Positions 1-11,708 of a DNA stretch of 64,000 nt are shown one piece after another. The position numbers were made by a program, and so were the translations under genes. The stretch covers positions 20,860,667 to 20,924,666 of the forward strand of contig OX326956.1 of assembly GCA_946800325.1 (NCBI GenBank), given 5' to 3'. Below the pieces are notes generated by a model. The model was not told the DNA's origin and did no database searches. It worked only from the letters and a program-made list of their open reading frames with translations. The stretch comes from Luzula sylvatica. Taxonomy: Eukaryota > Streptophyta > Magnoliopsida > Poales > Juncaceae. The stretch's first letter is position 1; every line of letters begins with the position of its first letter.

Positions 1-375
1 CGAGGTGCTACGACTCACGGTGGATACGGGTAGAGGAGCGACACATGTGGCTCTTCGTTGTGATCAAACCGGAGAAGTAATCGAGTAACGGGCTGTGGAA
101 TCATGCGGGCATGGAACGCACGAAGACAACCCGAGGCGTGTCGAAACGGTGGGAGACGTGCGGTATGGGACGTACGGGCTAGTCACCAACGTGACACCGA
201 AGGAAATAGAAGGCGGCGATCAACCCTTCGTGTGCCATCAATTTGGCACTGGTATGAATATGTCCTTCTATTCGCATCATACCCTCGAAGTCGTGGCGTG
301 ATCTCGGGAATCGGGGAATCGAACTGGGCCTACATATCCGCTGCGCGGGCCCGGGGTCGAGGATATTCCCCTACA
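1..375 (+). repeat. 3' part of the 5' LTR of copia element E1 (cut by window edge)
   Basis: This stretch matches the last 375 bp of the complete LTR at 6,757-7,849, with one difference noticed by eye (A versus C near 255). It ends in CA at 375, one base before a primer-binding site, which fixes it as the R-U5 side of a 5' LTR. The U3 part and the left end lie outside the window. Confidence 0.9.
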
Positions 376-376
376 G

Positions 377-388
377 TGGTATCAGAGC
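377..388 (+). other. Primer-binding site of E1 (initiator Met tRNA)
   Basis: TGGTATCAGAGC is the usual plant Ty1/copia primer site, complementary to the 3' end of initiator methionine tRNA. It starts two bases after the LTR's terminal CA. The same site lies at 25,804-25,815 in E4, and a disturbed version lies at about 39,699-39,719 in E5. Confidence 0.9.
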
Positions 389-654
389 GATCGCCATCGA
401 TTCGAGGGTCGAATCATAGTCGTATATTAGATATACGCACGGGTTATCAAAGTTCGTACCCGTTTGCATGATGTTACATATAGAGAAAGTCAAATTCCGT
501 TAAAATCACAAGTGAAATTCGCTAGAGATCGATCAAAAGTTGATTGAGAGTATCTAGGAATGATCGTGAAAAAGTTTCATGATTTATCGTTTTGGAAACG
601 AGCGAAAACGGACGAAACGGCAAAATCTGCAGAAAGTTAGAATACGAAACAGTG

Positions 655-1195
655 AGTAAAACTAAGATAATTTTCAGTGGAAAACTCCAAATTGATTGGG
701 TCAAATTGGTGTAGTTAGATAATGAGATTATCTATGACTTTGATACATAAAGTTTCTCCATTTGAACGAATTATCAGTGTCGTTTTTATGGAATACTGAA
801 AGGGTGCGACTGTTTGACATACAGAGACTAAAACGTCCGTATATGTCGCATCGAGACTCCAATTGAGTCCAATCCAATTGGATTAATTAGATAATAAGAT
901 TATCTAGAACTTTTGTTCACGTTAAAAGTCGGTTGGAACAATTTAATATTTTTGTTTCAACGGAATACTGAAAAGGTGTCTGTAGTTTTCTGGTTGAAAA
1001 GGTGTATATTGGATATACTTACCTTTTCGTTTGTTCGTATTTTACTAAAACTGGTATAACTTTCAGTAGAAAATTCCGATTTGAATGGTTCAAATTGTTT
1101 TAGTTAGATAATTAGATTATCTAGAACTTTCATGTTGTAATATATTTTATTTGAGCGAAGTATTAGTGTCGTTCTAATGAAATAACGAAAGGGTG
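655..1195 (+). repeat. Three imperfect ~170-bp modules in the E1 leader
   Basis: Three units (about 655-805, 826-985 and 1,030-1,195) each run from a TTTCAGT-type start, through TTAGATAAT and GATTATCTA, to an ending like GAAAGGGTGC. The same module occurs twice inside the LTR (about 6,840-7,000 and 7,010-7,150). The leader has therefore gained LTR-like U3 modules downstream of the primer site. E4 carries the same arrangement at about 26,085-26,625. Their function is unknown. Confidence 0.7.
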
Positions 1196-2102
1196 CAGAA
1201 AAATAGTTTTTCTGCCGCCCCGGGGGCGGTTTTTGGCGCCCCGGACGCGTCCCGGGCGAGGTTTTCTCGCGCCCCATGGCCCCTGCGTTACAACGGATGG
1301 GGCAGTCCGTTATAACGGACCCTTCTCTGGATGCTGTTTTTGTTTTCGCGATAACTTTGGCTACGAAGCTCGGAATTTTGAGTTCTTTATATCGATTTGA
1401 TCGGCATCAATCATACTAGCATATAATTAGATAATTATTTAGAATAATTAGACTCCCAAATAAAATCATATGCATATTGAAAATCTTGTGATAGTGATAT
1501 AATATGATTATGTCACGAATTTAGAAACATGCAATGGCATGATCCCTCATAATATTTAAGTCATGAAAATGCCTTCCATATCCACAACCATCGAGATTGA
1601 TATGACATAGTGCGTGGTTTCAGGCCATAGTCGGGCACGTACTATTGTATATATTGGTGCGGGTGGTAAGCGTTAATTGGGGACTCACGTGGTTTCAGGC
1701 CATAGTCGGGCACGTGAGTAGTTCAATTGAACGATACGATGGATATGGTTATGACTTAACCGTCCAAGCCAATCCGATTGGAGTTCGGGGCATAGATAGA
1801 ATGCACACACGGAACATGGATTGTATTGGATACGATTCGTCACCGAAATTCTATAAAGGAACAAGAGTCGTATTGGATACGATTGGATTTAATCCTACCT
1901 AAAATATCGAGATCTCATTTGTCGGCCATAGTCACTTATGGGAGGATCGTAAAATATGGGTCTTGAGTGTTATGGACTTGGAGTCCCGTATCGGTATGAG
2001 GGTTATCGATTCGATAAAATAACACTATCATATATTCATCATATAAGCATATAGATTAAGTACGCACGGTTAGGAGTTAATCTTCATCATCCGTTTAGAA
2101 TT

Positions 2103-5100
2103 ATGTTTTCTAGCAACACCAAATATATCGATGAGATCGATATGATAGATAGCTTTTGGGCCAGAATTGCCATGATTAACCTTGATGGTAAAAGAATGGT
2201 TCTTAGACTTAAAGGAACGTGTTGGACACGGAAATGGTAGATTCGGGGCTTGAGGCTTTGGCTTTAGAGAAAGCCGGGTTCGATAAACTATAAGAAGGAA
2301 TCGAACGATATTACGTGCCTTGTGGTGGCATGTATAGACGCATATTTCTCAAAATTGTTTTGAGAATTCGGGTGTATATGAAAGTAAAACACAACGCTCA
2401 TGAAATAGTTTCAAGAGTTAGAGCGCGTTGAATTATTCAATGCGGCTCAAAGAGTAGGTTAATTTTGAGACGCCTTATGGGTCTTGGATTAACACTCGTG
2501 TGTTGATGGTACGAGATTTGATCGTCGTGACCGAATATCATATGCATTCGATAGATAAGTCGATCCCGAAATTGCATGAGATGTGATTTAAAATTGAATT
2601 GGAGATGCTCGGAGTATCCGAGGAATCCAATGTATATAGATGCGTGGATGTCCTTGTAATTCAAAGAAGGGATCGAAAGAAATGTATGTCTAAGGGTATT
2701 TTGGGAAAATGTTTTCCAAACAGAAAGTTCGGACAAAGAGTTGTCCAAACTAATGACTCAAAGAATGGTGAAATCCGAGGAGGATTAAACCAAGAGGTTG
2801 ATTGCTTCTTTTGGCATTGCCGTCTTGGCCATATAAACGAGATTCGCGTATCTAGATTCCATATGATGGATTACTAGAATCATCCGAATTAGATTCGATT
2901 GATTAATGCGATACTTATTTATTAGGCAAGATGACTATGGCATCATTCTCCAAAGGTTGGAGAAAGATCCAACGAATTATTGGAAATTACATTTAGATGT
3001 AATGTTCCGATAAGTTCCGAGGCAAGAGGAGGCTATCGGTATTTTGTTACGTTTATGGACGGTTAAAGTAGATATGAAAATATCTATTTAATGCGTGCCG
3101 AAACGGAGACTTTTGAAAGGTTCAAAAAGCTTCAAAAACGAAATACGAAATCAACTAAGCAAGAAAATCAAAGCTTTTCGATAGGATCGAGAAGGCGAGT
3201 ATTTGAGCTAAACCTTTCGATAGGATCGAAGAGGCGATATTTGAGTTATGAATATTGATGATCATTTATGATTGTGGAATCGTTTCACGATTGCCTTTAT
3301 TCGGAACATTAAGATGTGTCCGAAAAGAGGAAATGAACGCATGTTGGACATGGTTCGATAAATGATAAGTCAATATGATCTTCCAAAAATATTTTGGGGA
3401 TACGCCCTTGAGATAGCGGCACTAATTAATGGTTGCATATAAGATATGGAACATAAACCTTCTAATCGGTACAAAAGACGCCATATGAGATATGGATCGG
3501 AATGGTTCCGAAGTTGTCACTTGTACATATTTGAGGATGTGAGTGTATTTCGAAATTTGTTTCGGTTAAACTCACTCCCAAATCTGGAAATTGTTCGTGT
3601 ATCCTTAAGGTAACTAAAGGGTATTAGTTCTAACATCCCGACGAAAATTAGATTTTTGTGGCTCGAAGAGATGCCTTCTTGGAGGAGGACTAGATGCGCA
3701 CAAGTTTGGAACTTGGTGTCATTTATCTCTATGCGGGCTAGTGGGAGTAGAATAAATCTCGAAAGAGTTCGTGATTTGAAAATGAACATTGTACCGATGA
3801 AAGTTGACATGGCTTCATCAAGAGTTGATGAACGCAAGTCGAACACACAAAGGAATTTTTCGTAGATCAAGTAGGCTATATCATAAGCCGGTAAATACGG
3901 ATTTATCGAGGCTAATGATGATAGATCGAAATCATATGATGATTCGATATCCTACAAGGATGCTATGAAAAGTTGATTCCACATGACATGGTGTCATGAA
4001 ATCTGAGATTCGATCCATGTAAATTATCAAGTTCAGAACTTGATTTCATTACTTTCTGGGTTAGACCCGTGAAATGTGAGTGGGTTTTTCAAGATAAAGA
4101 ACCGACATGGATAGGAATACGCATATATGTAAAGCGAGGCTTTTTGCGAAGAGTTTCATGCAATTCATAGTCGGACTATGAAGAAACGTTTTCGCCTGTT
4201 GCCATGCTTTCCCATTCTCGAAATTATGCTTGCCATGGTCGCGTATTATGACTATGTGATGTGGCAAAATGGATGTCCAAACCGAATTTCTTGACAGAAA
4301 TTTTATGAAAGGATGTGTACTTGACACAACCTTACGGTTTTGTCGATTCATAAGAATCGGGGATAAGATATGCACGCTTTAACGATCCATATGATGGATT
4401 AGAGAAAGCTTCTCGGAATTGGAATATTCGTTTTGACAAAATTATAAACTGTTATAAAATTGTCGAAACGAATGGAAACTTTGTGTACACATGAAGGTTA
4501 GTGGGAGCTGCGTTATATTTCTTGTAACGACAAAGGATTTAGACGAGACCGCTTATGAATTAAGCGTGAAGATCTATATGATAGATCTAAGAAGTTCCTC
4601 GTTCTATGTTATAGCACATATATCGACATATTGTTGAAAATGGTTTTCAACATGTAAACTCCTTGGAGGAGATAAATCGAAATGTCAAATGGCAGAAATT
4701 TTCAACGGCTCGATGTGAGACATCAAGCAGCGCGAAAAGTAATAATACGATGCCTTACATTGGATGTTAGGATCTATTATATCTGTCATGATATGTATGT
4801 GGCTATCTGTCATACAAATAAAGCGTCTAGTTCACCGTAAATAAAATTCATGGGAATCACATGAGTTTGAATGTAATTCGATTACATATGAGACTAACTT
4901 TTGTGATTGTATAATGGTTATACAAATATATACATAATGGTTATGTATATTTAAAACCCATCGGGATTTGTATTGATAGAGGTGAAGTTTATCCTTGAAT
5001 ACTTTGCGAAAGAATTCAGGATTTATTATCTATCATGGTGTGGAGGACGTGTTGGTTATAAAGAGTTATAACAAACAACAGTTTCCAAAGATGAAGCACG

Positions 5101-5576
5101 TCCAAATATGTAGCACGACTTTCGATCACAAAGTGTGTACATGTTTTGCTTAAATGAAAACACGGTTATGTGGAAAGGTTCCACAAGACCAATAGTTTAT
5201 GATTCTATTTACGGTGGCGAGTATATTGCGGTTATTAATCGCAAAAGGAAGTGGTATGGATCAAAGATACATGACCAAACTCTAGTAGTCACGAGTTATC
5301 GGATTTATGGTTGTTTATTGCGTGAGACGCAATAGTACAAGCCAAAAATGCCGAGGTCACAACCACTTCTAGCCAATACTCAGAAAATTTCATTTGATCC
5401 ATGAAATTTTATGAAAAGATGTGATCGTAGGTATTGGAAATGTTCCAATCCTGATGATGATTAACACTAGCGGGAACGTGCGGACCCGTTTACAAAACCG
5501 CTCTCTCTAGTCGCGCGTGACTGTCATGCGATGACTATGGGTATGGAGATACCTAGAGGAGGAAGAAGAGAGTAGA
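2103..5576 (+). pseudogene. Decayed copia gag-pol of E1
   Basis: This region aligns by eye, end to end, with the E5 polyprotein gene on the other strand at roughly 70% identity, but with many frameshifts and stops. Recognisable pieces are the gag start (2,103), a pre-integrase block with FFWHCRLGH (about 2,806-2,832) and an RNase H stretch (5,135-5,335, YMFCLNENTVMW). The segment that should encode the YVDD active site of reverse transcriptase is deleted near 4,530. It cannot make a working polymerase. The same lesions are in E2, E3 and E4. Confidence 0.85.
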
Positions 5577-6745
5577 GTGTAGTTATCTAATACGATAGTC
5601 CTCGCAGGTTATGGGTATGGAGATACCCATAGGTAAACGTTGTATCACCCAAATACTTAGTCCATATGAATGCATTCCTTTTAAAAATTTTGTTTACTTA
5701 AATTAAATATGCATTCACCTTATATGAAAACAGTGTGCGGGTTGTGTAATATGATTGTTACATGAACCTTGATTTGAACTTGTGTGGACGTCGACATGGT
5801 TGAGGACCATGTGCAGCGAAACCGTCACACTTAAAGTGTCATTTCTAAACATCCCTAGTCGCGGATCAGCTTGCTTAAGAGAGAAGCATTTCTATTATTG
5901 GATAGACTGAACGCGTACACTAGTACGTTTGCCGAGGAGATGATTATGTTTTGCTAATCATGGGACAAGGTGCTTGTCGAATCGGGAACGTAGATATATG
6001 TTAGGTTACATGTATTGGATATGACAAAAGCCGCGAGTCCATGACATGGTTTAGTCATTATAGATGGACTTGTGACGGATGGGGTTTTAGATTCTTCATA
6101 CTTGAGGGGATCATTGATTGCGTTACGTGCGTAACACAATGCTTTGATATGATCTTACGCTCACCGTAACAGGGAGTTAAAAGGGTCATCATTGGGTATT
6201 GTCCGAAACACGGAATTCAATGTGAGTCTCCAAGATAGGAATTGTTTATTCCGAAAGGAAGAGATATCTCTTAGGCGCCGCTCGATGAGTCGATTAACGA
6301 AATCTCTGGCCAGAGTCAATGATATTAATGGTTAATATCGATTGAAATTTGTTAAATCAACTCGGAATCGGGGAATAAGTATAGTTAATCAAATTATAAG
6401 GATGACTATTACCATGCCTTTTGATTAACGGATATCGCAAACAAGAGAACTAGTAACCGCTATTCGAGATAGGCACAATGATCACAATCATTTTTCGTTT
6501 TAACATGGGTAGCCATGATGGAGTGACTAGATCCCGCTCATGGGCTTGTAGTGCCATGGAAACGGCCTACTGCCATCGTTAAACGAACCTACACGGTCAC
6601 ACAACGAGTCGTACTATGTCGGGCTTGATTGCAAGTTTTTGCACATTGGATGTGCATGGCTTTAGCGTATTTGATACGCGGGCCAGATTCTCTGATATAG
6701 TGTATATGTGATATACATGAGTACCTTTTAGGTAAATCTGAAACT
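5577..6745 (+). other. 3' untranslated region of E1, no gene
   Basis: About 1.2 kb of non-coding sequence lies between the gag-pol remnant and the polypurine tract. It is closely matched in E2 (17,391-18,549), in E3 (minus, about 19,858-21,025) and, for about 1 kb, in E5 (minus, 33,263-34,295). It contains short inverted repeats, but I see no ORF with family resemblance. Its conservation between elements whose coding parts differ is discussed as a finding. Confidence 0.7.
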
Positions 6746-6756
6746 GAGTGGGAGAC
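6746..6756 (+). other. Polypurine tract of E1
   Basis: GAGTGGGAGAC lies directly before the TGAAGG start of the 3' LTR, where plus-strand priming is expected. The same tract is at 18,550-18,560 in E2, and on the minus strand at 19,847-19,857 (E3) and 33,252-33,262 (E5). Confidence 0.75.
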
Positions 6757-7849
6757 TGAAGGAAATACAGTTTTGGATCATCGCTAAAATGGTACGTAGG
6801 ACAAACGAACGTACGCGTTCGTGGGCATATGAAACAGATTAGTAAAACTGGTATAACTTTCAGTAGGAAACTCCGATTTGAATGGTTCAAATTGGGTTAG
6901 TTAGATAATGAGATTATCTAGAACTTTCATGTTGTAATATATTTCATTTGAACGAAGTATCAGTATCGTTCTAATGAAATACCGAAAGGGTGCGACAGTT
7001 TGACATACAGTCAGTAAAACGGCCGTAACTTTCGGGTCCGAACTCCAATTGGGCTGGGCCAAATTGGGTTGGAAAGATAATTAGATTATCTACAACTTTC
7101 GTAAATATTCAAAGTCGGTTGGAACGATTTAATATTTTCGTTCTGACAGATTACTGAAAGGGTGTATGCAGTTTTCTGTTTGAAAAGGTGTATAGAAGAT
7201 ATACATACCTTTTGGCCCATCCTTATCCTATGGATATATATAGGATGTTTCTCTCTCTCTCATCAGTCCAACCAGTTGAATAATTAGATTAGTTCAACCA
7301 GAAAATTAATGGAGTTAATTTAGAATTAATCCAGAAATTAAGAGACTCTAATCACTTGATGAAAGAGTGCGAAGAGATTGAGAGAGAAGGAGAAAAGAGT
7401 TTTCTCCGTCTAGAGAATCGAAACGCAATCATGCAAGTTCGCCGGTGCATCGTCTAGGCAGGTGCATCCGCGACCGAGGTGCTACGACTCACGGTGGATA
7501 CGGGTAGAGGAGCGACACATGTGGCTCTTCGTTGTGATCAAACCGGAGAAGTAATCGAGTAACGGGCTGTGGAATCATGCGGGCATGGAACGCACGAAGA
7601 CAACCCGAGGCGTGTCGAAACGGTGGGAGACGTGCGGTATGGGACGTACGGGCTAGTCACCAACGTGACACCGAAGGAAATAGAAGGCGGCGATCAACCC
7701 TTCGTGTGCCATCAATTTGGCACTGGTATGAATCTGTCCTTCTATTCGCATCATACCCTCGAAGTCGTGGCGTGATCTCGGGAATCGGGGAATCGAACTG
7801 GGCCTACATATCCGCTGCGCGGGCCCGGGGTCGAGGATATTCCCCTACA
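6757..7849 (+). repeat. Complete copia LTR shared by E1 (3') and E2 (5')
   Basis: This 1,093-bp LTR begins TGAAGG after a polypurine tract and ends CCTACA. It is followed by GTGGTA, the first bases of a primer site, after which the sequence diverges. It therefore serves as the 3' LTR of E1 and the 5' LTR of E2. Two ~170-bp modules lie in U3 (about 6,840-7,150). A TATA-like ATATATAGG is near 7,235-7,242, followed by a CT-rich run. A short LTR ORF (7,569-7,775) recurs in other copies. Confidence 0.9.
7235..7242 (+). promoter_or_regulatory. Probable LTR TATA box
   Basis: TATATATA sits in the middle of the LTR, just upstream of a CTCTCTCTCT leader-like run, the usual position for an LTR TATA box. 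The equivalent site in the E2 3' LTR is at 19,039-19,046. Confidence 0.55.
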
Positions 7850-7921
7850 GTGGTACAAATATAGAAGGGTTCTTCCAACCGTTTAGTGATAAAATTTCGT
7901 GATCATAAACTGAACTTTGAT

Positions 7922-10285
7922 AAACACAACGCTCATGAAATAGTTTCAAGAGTTAGAGCGCGTTGAATTATTCAATGCGGCTCAAAGAGTAGGTTAATTT
8001 TGAGACGCCTTATGGGTCTTGGATTAACACTCGTGTGTTGATGGTACGAGATTTGATCGTCGTGACCGAATATCATATGCATTCGATAGATAAGTCGATC
8101 CCGAAATTGCATGAGATGTGATTTAAAATTGAATTGGAGATGCTCGGAGTATCCGAGGAATCCAATGTATATAGATGCGTGGATGTCCTTGTAATTCAAA
8201 GAAGGGATCGAAAGAAATGTATGTCTAAGGGTATTTTGGGAAAATGTTTTCCAAACAGAAAGTTCGGACAAAGAGTTGTCCAAACTAATGAATCAAAGAA
8301 TGGTGAAATCCGAGGAGGATTAAACCAAGAGGTTGATTGCTTCTTTTGGCATTGCCGTCTTGGCCATATAAACGAGATTCGCGTATCTAGATTCCATATG
8401 ATGGATTACTAGAATCATCCGAATTAGATTCGATTGATTAATGCGATACTTATTTATTAGGCAAGATGACTATGGCATCATTCTCCAAAGGTTGGAGAAA
8501 GATCCAACGAATTATTGGAAATTACATTTAGATGTAATGTTCCGATAAGTTCCGAGGCAAGAGGAGGCTATCGGTATTTTGTTACGTTTATGGACGGTTA
8601 AAGTAGATATGAAAATATCTATTTAATGCGTGCCGAAACGGAGACTTTTGAAAGGTTCAAAAAGTTTCAAAAACGAAATACGAAATCAACTAAGCAAGAA
8701 AATCAAAGCTTTTCGATAGGATCGAGAAGGCGAGTATTTGAGCTAAACTTTTCGATAGGATCGAAGAGGCGATATTTGAGTTATGAATATTGATGATCAT
8801 TTATGATTGTGGAATCGTTTCACGATTGCCTTTATTCGGAACATTGAGATGTGTCCGAAAAGAGGAAATGAACGCATGTTGGACATGGTTCGATAAATCA
8901 TAAGTCAATAGGATCTCCCAAAATGTTTTGGGGATACGCCCTTGAGACAGCGGCACTAATGAATGGTTGCATATAAGATATGAATCATAAACCTTCTAAT
9001 TGGTACAAAAGACGCCATATGAGATATGGATCGGAATGGTTCCGAAGTTGTCACTTGTACAGATTTGAGGATGTGAGTGTATTTCGAAATTTGTTTCGGT
9101 TAAACTCAATCCCAAATCTGGAAATTGTTCGTTTATCCTTAAGGAAACTAAAGGGTATTAGTTCTAACATCCCGACGAAAATGAGATTTTCGTGGCTCGA
9201 AGAGATGCCTTCTTGGAGGAGGACTAGATGCGCACAAGTTTGGAACTTGGTGCCATTTATCTCTATGCGGGCTAGTGGGAGTAGAATAAATCTCGAAATA
9301 GTTCGTGATTTGAAAATGAACATTGTACCGATGAAAGTTGACATGGCTTCATCAAGAGTTGATGAACGCAAGTCGAACACACAATGGAATTTTTCGTAGA
9401 TCAAGTAGGCTATATCATAAGCCGGTAAATACGGATTTATCGAGACTAATGATGATAGATCGAAATCATATGATGATTCGATATCCTACAAGGATGCTAT
9501 GAAAAGTTGATTCCACATGACATGGTGTCATGAAATCTGAGATTCGATCCATGTAAATTATCAAGTTCGGAACTTGATTTCATTACTTTCTGGGTTAGAC
9601 CCGTGAAATGTGAGTGGGTTTTTCAAGATGAAGAACCGACATGGATAGGAATACGCATATATGTAAAACGAGGCTTTTTGCGAAAAGTTTCATGCAATTC
9701 ATAGTCGGACTATGAAGAAACGTTTTCGCTTGTTGCCATGTTTTCCCATTCTCGAAATTCTGCTTGCCATGGTCGCGTATTATGACTATGTGATGTGGCA
9801 AAATGGATGTCAAAACCGAATTTCTTGACAGAAATTTTATGAAAGGATGTGTACTTGACACAACCTTACGGTTTTATCGATTCATAAGAATCGGGGATAA
9901 GATATGCACGCTTTAACGATCCATATGATGGATTAGAGAAAGCTTCTCGGAATTGGAATATTCGTTTGGACAAAATTATAAACTGTTATAAAATTGTCGA
10001 AACGAATGGAAACTTTGTGTACACATGAAGGTTAGTGGGAGCTGCGTTATATTTCTTGTAACGACAAATGATTTAGACGAGACCGCTTATGAATTAAGCG
10101 TGAAGATCTATAGGATAGATCTAAGAAGTTCCTCGTTCTATGTTATAGCACATATATCGACATATTGTTGAAAATGGTTTTCAACATGTAAACTCCTTGG
10201 AGGAGATAAATCGAAATGTCGAATGGCAAAAATTTTCAACGGCTCGATGTGAGACATCAAGCAGCGCGAAAAGTAATAATATGAT
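7922..10285 (+). pseudogene. Decayed gag-pol of E2, left part
   Basis: This is a close copy of E1 2,394-4,740. It starts inside gag because of the leader deletion and stops at the nested insertion. The pre-integrase HCRLGH motif is near 8,350. The reverse transcriptase YVDD segment is missing near 10,060, as in E1. The gene continues after the insertion at 16,559-17,390 with the RNase H remnant (16,939-17,139). Confidence 0.82.
10281..10285. other. Target-site duplication, left (ATGAT)
   Basis: ATGAT directly precedes the TGATGAGCGGG start of the left LTR and is repeated at 16,554-16,558 after the right LTR. E4 shows the empty site as a single ATGAT in the same context. Confidence 0.9.
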
Positions 10286-11162
10286 TGATGAGCGGGTTTT
10301 CGATCACTTCTAAATTGATATATCGTTGTATGTGAAAACCAATTCAATCAACAAGTTTGGAATTTAATGTGTATAGTAGTAATATGCAAGTTCGTTCCAC
10401 GAGGAGTATATGCGTCAAATAAGATTAAGATTCAGATCATTAAAATAAATATTTCGAAGTTTCCAAAATTAATGAAATTTTGTCTACAGTGAGTTCTGAA
10501 TATTATCAAATTGATCCTAAAATTTCAAACAATTTGGACAACGGAATAAAAAGTTATTAACGAATTACAATTATGTATCTGAAAAACAGTCTCTGGAAAC
10601 AGCAGGTTTTCAGTTGAAGTGACAGATTTCAAAGACTCATATCAATTCGAATATTTCATGAAATTCAACGATTCAAAATGTTCCCGAAACTAGAAATCAA
10701 GATCTACGTAATGAAAATTTTTAACAGATCTAGCATATACAGAAAATGAAAAATAAAGAGAAAAAGAACAAGAAAAGAAAAGATCAAGAAAAGATCAAGA
10801 ACAAGAATTTTAGAATCAAACAAGTTATATTTACACACATCAAATTCGAGAAAAGAAAAGATTACACCTAAAACGAGAAGAAAGCTTCAACGTGATTAGA
10901 GGTACTCCTTCCTTGTGATCGTGGACGATTGATGCTCGAATCGCTAGGAAGCTAGATGATTGAGCTGTTTTCTCGTCTTGAAGAAACGTCCTTCCCGGTT
11001 GAAGAAAGCTCCGAGTCCGGTTGTGACGTGTATCTTCTACGACTTGCTTCGATTAGATCGATTCACCGGATGAAGAAAGCTTCGAGTCCGGCAAACAATC
11101 ACTCGAGAATTCGAGTAATCCTTGAATGGTTCTTGACGTTCTTGAAAGTTCTTGGAAGTGCT

Positions 11163-11206
<44 letters not shown>

Positions 11207-11693
11207 TCCGAAGAGCGGGGGAGGGGGAGAGAGAAGCAAATCCTGCCCAAGGGCTTTGGGGTCTTATTTATAGTGTCTTTGAAGCTCTCCCATTGGCCAA
11301 GAGTTGGATGAGAGGATTGAGGGTAGTTTGGGGATTATAGGTGAGGTAGGTGGGCTGGATAGTGGGCTGGATAGTGGCTATGGTGTGAGTTGTTTTCGTG
11401 TAGAGTTTGGTGTAGACTCTTATGTTGAAGATTATTTGCCTCCTCCCTCATACGTGCACCGAAATGATCGGTATGATATACCGATTTCATCGGCTCGAGA
11501 TGATGAAGGCAACTACACTCTTGGTTTGCCGAGAAGTTCCACCTAAAACATGTAATTAAGCGATAAAACACACTTAGTGAAGAAATATTCTTGTTATCTC
11601 AAATATGAACAATTGTATATATAAAGTTGTGATTCAAAAGGGCTAAAATCCCCAAATTAGATATCAAAAAGGTGCTTTATTTTCCTCTTATCA
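10286..11693 (-). repeat. Left LTR (3' LTR) of the nested element
   Basis: This 1,408-bp copy appears identical to the right LTR apart from a shorter GA run (about 11,165-11,198). On the minus strand it starts TGATAAGAGG and ends CCCGCTCATCA. The TATA-like CTATAAATA on the minus strand is at 11,265-11,273. Confidence 0.93.
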
Positions 11694-11708
11694 AATACCC
11701 CCATACTT
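11694..11708 (-). other. Polypurine tract of the nested element
   Basis: Read on the minus strand, AAGTATGGGGGTATT lies immediately before the 3' LTR. It is purine-rich and in the correct position for plus-strand priming. Confidence 0.6.

Larger units (their letters stand above)
1..7849 (+). mobile_element. Ty1/copia LTR retrotransposon E1, non-autonomous, forward
   Basis: The order is LTR end (1-375), Met-tRNA primer site (377-388), leader (389-2,102), decayed gag-pol (2,103-5,576), a roughly 1.2-kb 3' untranslated region, polypurine tract (6,746-6,756) and 3' LTR (6,757-7,849). No long ORF remains. Short matches to a copia polyprotein appear in order: a pre-integrase HCRLGH motif near 2,815 and RNase H remnants near 5,135-5,335. 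The 3' LTR also serves as the 5' LTR of E2, so E1 and E2 form a tandem array. Confidence 0.88.

Noticed and set aside
103..471. 122-aa ORF at the left edge
   Set aside because: It crosses the LTR end and primer site, and the frame is not kept in other copies; the alternative 68-aa frame is the one shared between LTRs.
11126..11571. Several ORFs in the nested element's LTR, including Arg/Glu repeats
   Set aside because: They come from the GA microsatellite and LTR sequence; present in both LTRs, with no protein family.
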